A DNA stretch of 64,000 nucleotides from Candidatus Saccharimonadota bacterium (GCA_002726935.1 PBTC01000026.1:1-64000); one strand, 5' to 3'; numbered from the stretch's first letter, positions 8,238-18,719 are shown. Program-made: numbers and translations. Notes: generated by a model not told the origin, from the sequence alone.

Positions 8238-9758
8238 ATGTCTTTCATCAACAACCTGAAAAACTCAAAAAACACACGCTCTGGCGCCCGTACTACATCT
8301 CGCACGAAAGTGATTTATGTGGAAGAGTACCCAGATAATCAAACGGTTTCTGGTATCGAAATGACCCTCGACAGCACTGGCCTGGTTCCTGTACGCGATG
8401 CTGCAGGTGAGGCGGTTCGTCACGCCATTCGCCTCAACGATAAAGACTACGAGAATCGCCCGCGAATCTCCTCCCTTGTCGCTAAAGAGGGCGATTGGAA
8501 CGCGTATGTCGAAAGGATGGTAAACGAGTTCCAAAAGTACCAGGAGACAGGTCAATGCACCCTTGTCGGCACGGTGCTGGATGACTTGGTTGCTGCAAAC
8601 GAAGGGGTTATGACCCTCGAAGGTGCGTTACGCAAGAACTGCCGTATCGTTGAACCTGGCGGCTTGCTGCAGTTTGACGGCTGTGAGGAAAAAGAGGGCT
8701 TTTTGGAAGCCAACTGGGTTCGAACACTTAGCCCGACGTGGGGTGAGCGTATCGTAATCCCACCAGGTATGGCGATGATCGCTATTCAGCCTGTGACCGT
8801 TACCGTTGAGAAAACCGGTGGAGAAAAAGTTCGCCTGATCGGAGAGGCTGCAGCCGCCGAACTAAACAAGATGACCACAAAGGAGGCCATTGAGAAGGCC
8901 CGTATTCCAGTGGACTTCTTGCTCCCAGCCTTTGCGAAAGTTACACGTAGTAATGTTCCTCAAATCATCGAGGAGCAATTTACGTTCCTGTGTAATGCGA
9001 TGCAGGTGGACCGCAATGCATCAGTGTATATCCGAGTCATGCAAGGCAAAGAGCCCATCATGGTATTCAAGACAGGCCTGGGTGGGGAGGTGACAGGAAC
9101 GCGCTTAGTAGATGGTGAAGAAGTCGATCATTACGAAGTGCGCTCCCCTGAGTCCGCAGTTGCGCGCCATTTGGAGAACACTCGAGTGTTGGGCGACGAC
9201 CAGGAAGTGACCTACGCTGATATTTATGAAAGCCTCGCTATGGAAGATGGGGTTTCTGTTGAGGTCATCCCTGCTATTAGCACCACCTATGGCAAGATGA
9301 TGAAAATGAAGATCCTGAAGGATGTCAAGTCGGGCTGCGGCGATGTGCTACTGGCAGAGGCTACCGGCGAGTTCGTGGTCGATCGAGATGAAAACGGTAA
9401 GGCCCGCACTTACAAGGTTGACACAATTGACGGCCCCGTGGAAAAAGAAGCAAAGCGCTTCGTGTCATGCTTTACCTCCTGCATTACAGCATCTCTTTCA
9501 CTCGATCCTGACAAGACATACCCTTCTGTCGTTCGTTTCAAAGGCCATTTGCCTAAGAACAACGAGAACTACAAGGCTTATCCACTCTTGAATGATGAGT
9601 CATTGCCTAGCTCGTACACGCCATTGGAAATTAAACGCCCCGCGTCCATGGCTGCTGCTTTGAGCAATTCAAAGGACTCAAGCGCTCCTGAATCGGTTGC
9701 AGGCCTGGACGATATTCCGGATCTGAAACCACCTCGTAACGTCAGCATGAACATGTAA
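8238..9758 (+). CDS. Conserved-looking protein of unknown function, probable partner of upstream nuclease
   Basis: I do not recognise the family. The 506-residue product has no signal peptide or membrane segment. It has a basic N-terminus (SGARTTSRTK), a mixed alpha/beta central part and a Pro/Ser-rich acidic tail ending in PRNVSMNM. ATG 8238 is preferred over 8226 because GGAG lies six bases before it. Codon usage is strongly biased toward C-ending codons compared with neighbours, which suggests high expression. It is the last gene before the terminator at 9778. A single-strand annealing or DNA-binding role beside a nuclease is possible but is inference. Confidence 0.6.
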   Translation: MSFINNLKNSKNTRSGARTTSRTKVIYVEEYPDNQTVSGIEMTLDSTGLVPVRDAAGEAVRHAIRLNDKDYENRPRISSLVAKEGDWNAYVERMVNEFQKYQETGQCTLVGTVLDDLVAANEGVMTLEGALRKNCRIVEPGGLLQFDGCEEKEGFLEANWVRTLSPTWGERIVIPPGMAMIAIQPVTVTVEKTGGEKVRLIGEAAAAELNKMTTKEAIEKARIPVDFLLPAFAKVTRSNVPQIIEEQFTFLCNAMQVDRNASVYIRVMQGKEPIMVFKTGLGGEVTGTRLVDGEEVDHYEVRSPESAVARHLENTRVLGDDQEVTYADIYESLAMEDGVSVEVIPAISTTYGKMMKMKILKDVKSGCGDVLLAEATGEFVVDRDENGKARTYKVDTIDGPVEKEAKRFVSCFTSCITASLSLDPDKTYPSVVRFKGHLPKNNENYKAYPLLNDESLPSSYTPLEIKRPASMAAALSNSKDSSAPESVAGLDDIPDLKPPRNVSMNM

Positions 9759-9777
9759 TTCATGCGTTCTTGAAACG

Positions 9778-9813
9778 ACGCTCGTTAGGCACTGCTTAAC
9801 GAGCGTTTTTTCT
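9778..9813 (+). terminator. Rho-independent terminator
   Basis: Inverted repeat ACGCTCGTTA (9778-9787) and TAACGAGCGT (9797-9806) with a 9-base loop and a T-run. It separates the nuclease unit from the helicase unit. A TATAAT at 9839-9844 downstream could be the -10 of the next unit; no good -35 is visible. Confidence 0.85.
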
Positions 9814-9877
9814 TTATGGTGTATTGAGATGAATAAACTATAATTTTTCTATTGGACCAACAGACTGCGGAAATATA

Positions 9878-12800
9878 ATGGAAAAAAAGAAGTGGCTGGA
9901 TTTTTCTGCTTATGGAGCAGAAGCCGTAATTCTGAGAACACTGGATCACCGTTCTTTTTACATTCTGAATGGCTTTGACCCGGAAAGCTCAGAAGCCAAA
10001 AGTATTCTGCAGTTGAAAAACCAAGCTGGATCCCCGTATTTTACCCTCAAGGGTGCAGGTGGTTACCTCGTCACGTCGGCATCATTTGTTCCTCTAAGGC
10101 AACTCAAAGAGATTCTTCCAAAGGCCGTTGTTAATGACAACGTCCCTCGCAGTATTTCCAACAGTCCAGAGATTGACTCCGACCAAAAATTGTTTGACAC
10201 ACTGGCCAAGTCAGCAACCATAGTCGCAGAGAACCATTATGGGGATATCGTCTACAGGACTCCCTTTGTTCGGGCCATCAAACGCACGGACAAAGATGGC
10301 AATGAGACCTACATTTATGAAGATCAAGTGGAGGAGCCTGCTGCTTTTTTCAGAGTTCGCTTTGGAACAGAGAATCAATCTACTGATCTTGAGACTTGCG
10401 CATCTTCGGTACTAAGGGCCGCAGCATCGGGCAAAAAGCTAAGATCAAACGATCTGGTTAATGTTTTATCTGCAATCTATGACTCGGAATTTACGGTCCA
10501 ATCTCTTCAGGTTGACAAAAGAGCCATCGACTTTGTCGAAAGAATAGATCAGCAGCTTAGGAAAAGAGTAATTGAGCAACCGGCCTCCGAAAAATCTCTT
10601 CTTAGGGATGCGGACGATTTCGAGTTCCTGCCGGAGTCATTTGTCGATCGTGGGTTTTCGACAGGGAGAAAGAAGTCAGAGCTTCCAGGGCCGGTGCTGG
10701 CGGCTATTCGATTGGCTGTTCCGCCCGCAAAGGATTTGGGGGCAGCGTTCATCGCTCAGGACACAAAATCGTTCCCCTTCCTTACCAGGGATTATCCAGT
10801 TTCATCGTTTTGCTCGCCTTTACAAGCGGACTTGGACTTCGTTAAGTCCATTAACCCAAAGACTGCAGCAGCCAAAACTGTAGGCTTCGGCGCAGAGTTT
10901 ACGCAAGCACCCGATCTCATTTTCATCGAGGGAAACCCGCAAAAAAGTGCTGCGCCTTTCGAGTATGAAGACCTTCAGACAAACCGAAGAGATTTCGCGT
11001 TGGCTTACAAGGGTTTGCGTGATAGAGAGGCCGAAGGTCTGGGCCTATTTGTGCTGTCAAGCTTGGAGGATTCTCCTGGCCACCGCCAAATGATCAATCG
11101 AGCTGACAGGAACGCGACCACCACCGAATTCCTGAATTTCATTGGTCAGCGCTATGAGATCCTCAGCTATGGCAAGTTACACCACGCCTTGATTGAAAAA
11201 CGAGGCCCAGTATTTTCTTTGGCTATTGTGGCCATCGGAAGGAAGAGGGATGCGCTGTATCGAGACTTCTCCCTTGATACCGATGTGAAGGCTTACAGTC
11301 GTGACTTCTTGCGCTCTTGGGATCAGGTCAACCAGTGGGCATCCACAACTAGATCGGTAATTTCAAACGCAAAAGTACTTGAGAACCTGCGAGCGCTTCG
11401 TGCACCATCTCTTCCTGTCCCAACTCCGCAGGCCGAGGCAAAACCAAGGAAGGCTAAGAAGGCTCCCAAGTCCGAGCCAACACTGGCTATCCCGGATGCC
11501 GAGCAGGTTGATCTGTTTGCTCAGCCGATTGAATCTGCAGAAGTTGTGCTCAACCAAGAAGCCACCGAATCCAACGCTTCTTTGTCACAGGTTGAAGAGT
11601 CTGCAGACCCAATTGACACCCCCGCTGTAGGCGCAGATGTTGTAGAGGGTGAAGGGCAGCAGGCCCCTGTGGGCATCAACAATGAAGATTCTGAAGCCAC
11701 GGCGATCGAAGATGATGCCGAAGTAGTTATCGACGTTTTTGCCAAGCAAAGAGCCCGAATCGCCAAGGACATCGAAGAATTTTCTTTTGATGAATTGCTT
11801 GCAGATTTTCAGCTTGATGGATTTTATGACAGTTACATCAAGCAATTCTCGTTCGACTCTATATATGACTCCGTCAACGAGGAGGATGAGGCGATTCTCG
11901 ATCGGGGAAGGAAAGTTGACCGTGATGAAAATCGATTCCAATCTCCTACAAAGACTCTGAGTCTGATTCGCGAGCCTTCATCCATGACGCCTCGCAACCT
12001 GGTTGCGCCGACCAGTTACGCGATGGACAATTTGCGCCGAAAAGTCAAAGATGTGGATCGTTTCGTTTCCGCAAAGTTGAGAATGACGATCTCGGAGATG
12101 ACCGAGGTGTTTTCTTCTGAGCAAGTAGACGCCGTAGCCCTGTCGATCGTTAGAGCGGAGTCCGGAAAGGGGTTCATTTGTACTGATCAAACAGGTCTAG
12201 GCAAAGGCCGTATCATCGCTGCCTATGCGCGCTATGCGCATTTCCAGGGCAAGCCCTTCATGTTTATTACTGAGGGAAGTCACCTCTTTTCTGATTTCTT
12301 CAGAGACCTTAGGGACATCAAAAGCGATCACTTGTTCAAGAACATAATGATTCTTAACACAGACACAAGAGCTGATATTTGTGATGATGTAACTGGCGAG
12401 GTCATTTTCAAGAGAAACGCCGCCACTTTTGGTAAGGTGCTTTCTCGTATGGACGAAAACACAGCAAGCCTTGCAGACAATAAAATTGATATGTGCTTTG
12501 CAACTTATTCGCAGTTTAGGAGCAAGGACTCTGTAAAAACTCGCTGGCTTAAGGAGCAGGCGTGCCGAGGCTCCTTCTTGGCTTTGGACGAATCTCATAA
12601 TGCAGCGGGAGGCTCATCGAACACAGGTGAGGCGGTTTCTCATGCTGTGGCGATGGCCGACAGCGTAATCCATTCTTCTGCGACCTGGGCGAAGAATGCC
12701 AACACCATGTCTTCTTACAGCACTGTCTTTCCGATTGGCATGGACATTGAGCAGGTGCGCGACATTCTAATGACCGGCGGTGAGCAGATGGCTGAGATCA

Positions 12801-15586
12801 TGTCCTCCATGCTTGCCCAAGACGGGGCTTTAGTTAGGCGAGAGCATGACCTCTCCCGCCTGACTTTCCGCACTGTTGTTGATGAAAAGAACTTGGATCG
12901 TAACGTGCAGTTAGCCGACAGGTTTGCCGAGATATTGCTGGAAATCAACAAGGTGTCTGGCACTCTAGGAAAACTGGCAGCAAAAGTTGATGAGCGTTAC
13001 ATCCGAGAGCACCTGGAACTACCCGAGCATCTACGCTTGAATAATCACATGGGCGGCGTGGAGAGTACTGGCTTTGGCAGCACAATGTACAACCTTCAGC
13101 GCATGTTTGCCCTGTGCCTGAAAGCAGACTTTGTTGCCGACCGTGCAATTGAGGCGCTTCGTAATGGACAAAAGCCGGTCATAGTGCTTGAGCAAACACA
13201 GGAATCCATGCTCAAGCAATCTTTGAAAGCATATCTATCGGCCTTGGGTGAGGGCAATATTCCTCATGAGTATTTGTACGACGACATCCTCCTTGATGAG
13301 GAAGGAAACGAGATCGAGAATCAAGCCGACGAGGGGAAGATCGACCTGAAGGTGGGAGTTCGTATACCCATGGTAACGATGCGAAATGCCTTGATGGCTG
13401 CCTTTAAAAGAACGATGAGCGCAAATCGCAAACTGCCTGACGGAACAAAGCGTCGTCTCTCGATCCTTGACCTGGCCCTAGAGGATCCGAAAACAACTGC
13501 GGCTGATATTCAGGTTATTGAGTCATGGATTGAGAAAGTCGAAGCGTTAATTTCGGACTTTCCAGATTTGCCACTGGTACCGATTGACTACGTTAGAGCA
13601 AAGATTGAAAGAGCTGGCTTTAGGTTCGGTGAAGTCTCGGGACGTAAGTACCAATGTGACTTTGAGCTATTCGACGGGAAGGAGCCGAATCTTTTTGTTA
13701 AAAATCGTAAAGACACTCGAAAAGAAGATGTACGCAATTTCAACAAAGGAGTGGTTGATGCCTTACTGATTAATATCGCGGGGGCATCCGGGATATCTGT
13801 GCACAGCAATGCCAAGTTTGCCAACACTGACCAGCGAGTCATGATTGAGTGGCAGATCGCTAACGATGTGAACAAGCGAGTGCAGCTTTTTGGTCGTGTT
13901 AACCGTGTGGGGCAGGTAGTCGATCCTATTATTGAGACGGTTACTACCGGTCTTCCGTTTGAAATGCGACTGATTTCCATGCAGAAGCAAAAACTTCGTG
14001 AGCTTAGCGCAAATACTCAGGCGAACCGAAGGAACGCGGTTGAAGAGGATCAGACTCTGGATCTTATCAATAAGATCGGCAACGAGTCCGCAAAAGAATA
14101 CTTGATGAATAATCCAGACATCGCCGATCTACTTTGTATCGACATGATGGAAATGGAAAAGAAGCTGGACAACACTGCTTACATCAATAAACTTTCCTTC
14201 CTGATCGGACTGCTCTATGTTGAAGAGCAAATTCAGGTGATTAGCGAACTCGAGAATGACTTCAAGAAACGAGTGCGTGATAAGGAGGCCCAAGGCGAAA
14301 GCCCTCTGCGAGTTAAGGAGCATGAGTGGGGTGCGCGCGTGGTCAAGCAGTCGTTGTTTTATGGGATCGAGGAGGAGACCTATGAGTCCTCGTTTGATCG
14401 CCCAGTCTATCAAACACTCTTGTCATACGATGAGATCGTGAACCCGCTGCAGTGGGCTTCCGTTTCGAAGACCATCGAGGAGAGCCGTGAGGCTTTCGCT
14501 AATTATTTTGGTGATGAGGAGGCGCGCGAAACTCGTCTGTATGACTTACGGAACAGGATGTCGGAGTCATTCCAGATCCTGATGCGCCGAAATGTTGGAT
14601 CTCGATTCTTTGAGGAAGGTGCTGATCACAACAGCATTATTGATCAAGACGCTGCTATTCAAAAGGCTCTTAATTCCCAAGATATTTTTAACACTTTTAT
14701 CAAGGGTTACAACGACAGGAAGATCTTTGCAGAGTCGATTATTCCCCACTTATTTCCAGGCAACATTGTCGAGGTCCAGTACGGACTGGACAACTACAGA
14801 GCTGTGATCACCGAGCTTACGTTGCCGGGGCGTGGCAGGGAGGCTTCTCTTACAGAGTATGACATTACCCTGGCCATACCTGGCAATAGGTATCTGACTA
14901 GGCTCAACCTTACCGGTTTGTATTCCTACGGTGGGACTATCGAGAAAGTTGACGAACTCGACGTGAGTGCACCGAATCGATCCGCTGAGTCTGTTTTTAA
15001 CTCAGCTAAGAAAGGTAAGATCACCAGGGACCGTGTTGTTCTTACCGGAAACCTATTCGCTGCGATTAACGAGACCAGTGGCAGATCCTTGGGAAGTCCG
15101 GGTATGTACACAGATGAAAACAATGTTCGTCACTCCGGGATCATCTTGCGAAAAGAAGTCAAGGCAGCAGACCTTAATTCGATTCCAATTAAAGTGGACA
15201 TAGCCCACGTGAAGGCGATCTTGCAAGAGCACCAATTTGCCTCGATTGAGTTCTCTCCAGCGGATGCAAAAAATCTTCCTTTTAGCGTAATGACACGGCC
15301 AGGGAGAGAAGGGCTTCGTTTGGATGTCACATTCAAAAGCTCCAAGCGGGCTGCCGGCTGGGAGAATCAGTTGGACCTTATGGAACTGCTTCGATCTGAT
15401 GGGAAGAACTTTTCGAGATTTCAGGGGATTGCAAGCAAGACATTGAGTTTTAATTTTATTGATGGTATAATTGAGAAAATGGCGGCGAGAAATTGCTCCA
15501 TATCAATTGTAGGCGGGGACCGCGAATTGATCTTCCGTCAAATTCAAGAACTTAAAACTCAAGGGAGATTCCCTAGAGTCGCTTAA
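9878..15586 (+). CDS. Giant strawberry-notch-family (SBNO-like) superfamily 2 helicase
   Basis: A 1902-residue protein. Residues 1-700 are an unassigned N-terminal region with a Pro/Ala/Glu linker near 510-610. The helicase core follows: Walker A TDQTGLGKGR (about 768-777), DESH box LALDESHNAAG (about 901), and motif VI QLFGRVNRVGQ (about 1334). A GxGKG P-loop with a DE-x-H-NAG box is the strawberry-notch pattern, found in large phages and plasmids as well as eukaryotes. The last 450 residues include a beta-rich segment that could bind DNA. It lies 10 bp before the SNF2 gene, so the two are probably co-translated. Its role in the plasmid is unknown. Confidence 0.75.
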   Translation: MEKKKWLDFSAYGAEAVILRTLDHRSFYILNGFDPESSEAKSILQLKNQAGSPYFTLKGAGGYLVTSASFVPLRQLKEILPKAVVNDNVPRSISNSPEIDSDQKLFDTLAKSATIVAENHYGDIVYRTPFVRAIKRTDKDGNETYIYEDQVEEPAAFFRVRFGTENQSTDLETCASSVLRAAASGKKLRSNDLVNVLSAIYDSEFTVQSLQVDKRAIDFVERIDQQLRKRVIEQPASEKSLLRDADDFEFLPESFVDRGFSTGRKKSELPGPVLAAIRLAVPPAKDLGAAFIAQDTKSFPFLTRDYPVSSFCSPLQADLDFVKSINPKTAAAKTVGFGAEFTQAPDLIFIEGNPQKSAAPFEYEDLQTNRRDFALAYKGLRDREAEGLGLFVLSSLEDSPGHRQMINRADRNATTTEFLNFIGQRYEILSYGKLHHALIEKRGPVFSLAIVAIGRKRDALYRDFSLDTDVKAYSRDFLRSWDQVNQWASTTRSVISNAKVLENLRALRAPSLPVPTPQAEAKPRKAKKAPKSEPTLAIPDAEQVDLFAQPIESAEVVLNQEATESNASLSQVEESADPIDTPAVGADVVEGEGQQAPVGINNEDSEATAIEDDAEVVIDVFAKQRARIAKDIEEFSFDELLADFQLDGFYDSYIKQFSFDSIYDSVNEEDEAILDRGRKVDRDENRFQSPTKTLSLIREPSSMTPRNLVAPTSYAMDNLRRKVKDVDRFVSAKLRMTISEMTEVFSSEQVDAVALSIVRAESGKGFICTDQTGLGKGRIIAAYARYAHFQGKPFMFITEGSHLFSDFFRDLRDIKSDHLFKNIMILNTDTRADICDDVTGEVIFKRNAATFGKVLSRMDENTASLADNKIDMCFATYSQFRSKDSVKTRWLKEQACRGSFLALDESHNAAGGSSNTGEAVSHAVAMADSVIHSSATWAKNANTMSSYSTVFPIGMDIEQVRDILMTGGEQMAEIMSSMLAQDGALVRREHDLSRLTFRTVVDEKNLDRNVQLADRFAEILLEINKVSGTLGKLAAKVDERYIREHLELPEHLRLNNHMGGVESTGFGSTMYNLQRMFALCLKADFVADRAIEALRNGQKPVIVLEQTQESMLKQSLKAYLSALGEGNIPHEYLYDDILLDEEGNEIENQADEGKIDLKVGVRIPMVTMRNALMAAFKRTMSANRKLPDGTKRRLSILDLALEDPKTTAADIQVIESWIEKVEALISDFPDLPLVPIDYVRAKIERAGFRFGEVSGRKYQCDFELFDGKEPNLFVKNRKDTRKEDVRNFNKGVVDALLINIAGASGISVHSNAKFANTDQRVMIEWQIANDVNKRVQLFGRVNRVGQVVDPIIETVTTGLPFEMRLISMQKQKLRELSANTQANRRNAVEEDQTLDLINKIGNESAKEYLMNNPDIADLLCIDMMEMEKKLDNTAYINKLSFLIGLLYVEEQIQVISELENDFKKRVRDKEAQGESPLRVKEHEWGARVVKQSLFYGIEEETYESSFDRPVYQTLLSYDEIVNPLQWASVSKTIEESREAFANYFGDEEARETRLYDLRNRMSESFQILMRRNVGSRFFEEGADHNSIIDQDAAIQKALNSQDIFNTFIKGYNDRKIFAESIIPHLFPGNIVEVQYGLDNYRAVITELTLPGRGREASLTEYDITLAIPGNRYLTRLNLTGLYSYGGTIEKVDELDVSAPNRSAESVFNSAKKGKITRDRVVLTGNLFAAINETSGRSLGSPGMYTDENNVRHSGIILRKEVKAADLNSIPIKVDIAHVKAILQEHQFASIEFSPADAKNLPFSVMTRPGREGLRLDVTFKSSKRAAGWENQLDLMELLRSDGKNFSRFQGIASKTLSFNFIDGIIEKMAARNCSISIVGGDRELIFRQIQELKTQGRFPRVA

Positions 15587-15596
15587 AGGGATCCGA

Positions 15597-17810
15597 ATGA
15601 CACCTGCCGCCTCACACCAACCCACTAAAGCCGTGGCAGGCGTCATTGGAGAGCACTCGGCGTCAGAGTTAAAGCCTGCGCCATTGGCCCTCAAAAACAC
15701 TGAGCGTGATCAGTCTCGCCGGAGCACAAAAACCCCCAAATGGATGTTTGGGGTTGAGTGCGATGGCATTCGGGTCGGAATCAAGTGCAAGAAGGCAGAG
15801 AACACCAAAGACCTTGTCAGAAAGTTCAATGGCTGGTGGTGCCAAGGTGCTATGTCCTGGATGTTCGAGCTTGATGATGCATCCCGCTTCGCCTCATACC
15901 TATCCGCAAACCCCAAGGCTGTAAAGACAAATTTAAATACTGAGAATGCTGCTGGATTTATCTACTGGGGTAAAACGCAGAACAGAAAATTAGGCTGCTT
16001 TTCGTCAATGATTGACGTGCGACTTTTCAACGTCAAGAACGAGGCGACGGTCATTATCGTTGGTGGCTATGATGGTGTCTTAAAGAGGATCCTACCCAGG
16101 GTTGCCGGGGCAAACTGGAACTCTCAGTTTGAGGTCTACATTGCCAAAGGCAAGAGCACTAAAGAGATCCTGGATGTCCTTTCCCAAGATGCGTACATTC
16201 ACCGAGATGAAGTGTATGTAAACACTAACGTATTTAACGAGCTGGACATTGGCGCATGGCGCGACGTACCTAAGGCTCGGCTAACTATTGGTGCCGAGTG
16301 TGCCTTAGACCCCTCTGAGTTTTTTAACCCTGAGGAAGAAGATGATCCTAAAAATCTTAAACCTAAGGTGGACGCACTTAAAGCCTTGGCGGCCAAGCCC
16401 TTGGTCAAGCGTGAGATCAACCCAGAGATCTATCCGTGGGCCGAGAAAAAATTTGGACTCCGGGATTATCAAACTACTGGGGTCAAACACCTGCTTGAAT
16501 ACTCCTCAGCCCTTTTGGCGGACGATATGGGGCTCGGCAAAACCAGGCAAAGTGTCGTAGCGGCTCGTATTAACAGGAAGACCGGCGTCAACATAGTCAT
16601 TGTCCCCGCATATCTGAGGATCAATTGGTACCGCGAGATAAAGATTGTCGAACCTGAAGCTAGGATTTGGTGTGTTAACGTCGAGCGCATTAACAACATG
16701 CCACATGTGACCTCCGGTTTTGTCGCTGGTAGTGTCCAGCCTGGCTGGATTGTGGCTTCTTATGAATCGATTGGTACAGTGTTTGAGCACATGCGTGCCA
16801 ATGAAATGAAAGTTGATAGCATCATCTTCGATGAGGCTCACTACATTAAAGAGCCGAGCAGCCAGAGGACGCAAAAAGCCTTCCGGTTGTCCGACATGGC
16901 TGAGCATAAAATCCTGCTGACAGGAACCCCAATCCTCAACGGGATTGAGGAGCTTTACACATTGCTGCGGCTATCGGGACACCCCCTCGCGGCAATGGAC
17001 GTTCGAATTTTCAAGAAAACCTTTGGCAATTCAGAGATTGACCGACGCGCACTCAATCAGAGAATTAAAGAATGGATGCTTCGAAGGAGTAAGAAAGGAA
17101 CCCTTAACCTTAAAGGCAAGGTACGTAATGAATACCTTATCGAGGGGTCTTTTAAGTTCTGGAAGGAATATAGAGCGCTTGAAGAAGACACCTCCATGCC
17201 CACCCTCGTTAAGATTGGAAAGGCCCGCGCGCTGCTGGACCACGAGAAGATGCTGGCAGCATTCGATTTTATCTCGTCCTTTGAGGGCGACGAAAAGTCC
17301 ATCTTGTTCGTTAATTTCAAAAAGACTTTCAATCAGGCTATGCAGCGCGCCAAAATGCTTGGCATTGATGCGGTTGGGTTCGACGGAAGCTGCTCGCCAG
17401 AATACAGACAGCAAGCCGTAGATATCTTCCAAGAAAATCCGAATGTCAAACTCATCATTATTACAATTGATGCGGGCTATAGTGGTTGGACGTTAACGGC
17501 CGCAAACTGGGTCTTTATGGCGTCTCTTCCCTGGACGCCGAGCAAACTCATGCAGGCGGAGGACAGGGCTTATCGCCTTGGACAGGAGCGCTTGGTGAAT
17601 GTTGGCATTCTCAAGGTCGTCGACACCATTGATATTTCGCTGTGGGAAGTTCTTGAATATAAAGCCAAGCAAGCCGCAGAGGTTTTAGAATCCGACGATC
17701 CGCTGGGAAATCAGGAAAAAGAAAAGAAGCAGGCCTTGAGCATAATCGCCGCCCATGGTTTCACCCCTAGAATTAAAGTCGAAAAGACCATTGAGCACGC
17801 TACAGCTTGA
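15597..17810 (+). CDS. SNF2-family helicase (SMARCAL1/HARP-like core)
   Basis: A 737-residue protein with a complete SNF2 core: LRDYQTTGVKHLL (Q motif), ADDMGLGKT (Walker A, about 306-314), IFDEAHYIKEPSS (DEAH, about 411), LLTGTPILNG, ILFVNFKKT and QAEDRAYRLGQ (motif VI, about 653). The N-terminal 270 residues repeat a short beta unit (KTPKWMFGVECDGIRVG; a second RLFNVKNEATVIIVGGY), reminiscent of HARP-like DNA-fork binding, but this is not certain. ATG 15597 is 10 bp after the SBNO-like gene. Two different ATP-driven translocases in one operon point to replication-fork repair, plasmid recombination or anti-defence. Confidence 0.85.
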   Translation: MTPAASHQPTKAVAGVIGEHSASELKPAPLALKNTERDQSRRSTKTPKWMFGVECDGIRVGIKCKKAENTKDLVRKFNGWWCQGAMSWMFELDDASRFASYLSANPKAVKTNLNTENAAGFIYWGKTQNRKLGCFSSMIDVRLFNVKNEATVIIVGGYDGVLKRILPRVAGANWNSQFEVYIAKGKSTKEILDVLSQDAYIHRDEVYVNTNVFNELDIGAWRDVPKARLTIGAECALDPSEFFNPEEEDDPKNLKPKVDALKALAAKPLVKREINPEIYPWAEKKFGLRDYQTTGVKHLLEYSSALLADDMGLGKTRQSVVAARINRKTGVNIVIVPAYLRINWYREIKIVEPEARIWCVNVERINNMPHVTSGFVAGSVQPGWIVASYESIGTVFEHMRANEMKVDSIIFDEAHYIKEPSSQRTQKAFRLSDMAEHKILLTGTPILNGIEELYTLLRLSGHPLAAMDVRIFKKTFGNSEIDRRALNQRIKEWMLRRSKKGTLNLKGKVRNEYLIEGSFKFWKEYRALEEDTSMPTLVKIGKARALLDHEKMLAAFDFISSFEGDEKSILFVNFKKTFNQAMQRAKMLGIDAVGFDGSCSPEYRQQAVDIFQENPNVKLIIITIDAGYSGWTLTAANWVFMASLPWTPSKLMQAEDRAYRLGQERLVNVGILKVVDTIDISLWEVLEYKAKQAAEVLESDDPLGNQEKEKKQALSIIAAHGFTPRIKVEKTIEHATA

Positions 17811-17911
17811 TCTCTAATCGGCCCCGCCTTGGACAAAAGACGTCCAACTTTGCGCAATCGTAAAAAACAGGGTGATATTGAGGAAAAATCCGAAAGAGCT
17901 GTTTTTATCAG

Positions 17912-17933
17912 TATAATTTATCTAATCTGTACA
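17912..17933 (+). promoter_or_regulatory. Probable pil operon promoter -10 and TGTACA half-site
   Basis: TATAAT at 17912-17917 followed by TCTGTACATT (17926-17935) and an inverted ATCTAAT/ATTAGAT pair (about 17920-17954) in the 154-bp gap before the first pil gene. No convincing -35 is present. The centre TGTACA recurs before two other surface-protein genes. Confidence 0.4.
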
Positions 17934-17964
17934 TTATAGAAACAAATTAGATTCTAAGGTTTCC

Positions 17965-18708
17965 ATGAAAAAACTCTTTCGTTTAGCCGTAGCCACAAGC
18001 CTGATTTGGGCGCATGCGCAAGCAAACTCGGCTGTCCTTATCGTAGAAGGCGATGATCTTGAGAGGAACAGACGTCTTTCTGGGGAGCTTGCTCAGTACG
18101 ATGGGGCCGGTAGCAGCATCGGCGTGGCGCCAGAGCAAAGTCAACTCACAGATCTAACAGGAAATGTTAATCGCCTGTTCATCACTGAGCCATTCCAGGC
18201 CCGAGTGATATCTGGGATGGCTAGGGAAGTAACCTTGGACGAGGCCATGCAGATGGTTGTCCCCTCCGACTATCAAGTGGTTTATCGGGTATCAAAAGAA
18301 TCTCAGAAGCTTCCTGTCTCTTGGCGTGGCGGCGTGGAGTGGCCTCAAGTTGTAAAAGAGGTCATGAACCAAGCGAGAGGTTACGCCTTTATTGATCCAT
18401 CATCAAAGAAGGTCATTATCAGCGCCTCTGCATCAAATGACACCTGGGAAGTCAGCACCAAGGACAAGACGCTTCGCGTTAGTCTTACCCGCTGGGTCGC
18501 TCTCGCCGGATGGCAATTGGTCTGGGATATTGATCGAGACTTCAACGTCGACGCCTCGGCAACAATCAACGGCTCATTTAAGGATGCCGTTACTGATCTG
18601 GTCACCTCGTTGAGCAGCAGTGATTATCCTGTTCGCGCCGTATTCTATGAAAAATCGAAGACCTTGCGGATCGTAAAGTACACCGCCGGCTTCCGCAACC
18701 AGCAATAA
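17965..18708 (+). CDS. pilL: PilL/TcpQ-like pilus accessory protein
   Basis: A 247-residue exported protein with a signal peptide (about 1-22, ending HAQANSA). The C-terminal half matches the TcpQ/PilL C-terminal domain: TLRVSLTRWVALAGWQLVWD, then a hydrophobic strand and a final KTLRIVKY. In type IVb pili this protein stabilises the outer-membrane secretin. It opens a contiguous pil operon and is followed after 11 bp by the secretin pilN with GGACTA... spacing. It is shorter than R64 PilL, which is about 350 residues, and lacks most of the N-terminal part. Confidence 0.65.
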   Translation: MKKLFRLAVATSLIWAHAQANSAVLIVEGDDLERNRRLSGELAQYDGAGSSIGVAPEQSQLTDLTGNVNRLFITEPFQARVISGMAREVTLDEAMQMVVPSDYQVVYRVSKESQKLPVSWRGGVEWPQVVKEVMNQARGYAFIDPSSKKVIISASASNDTWEVSTKDKTLRVSLTRWVALAGWQLVWDIDRDFNVDASATINGSFKDAVTDLVTSLSSSDYPVRAVFYEKSKTLRIVKYTAGFRNQQ

Positions 18709-18719
18709 GGACTACACCC

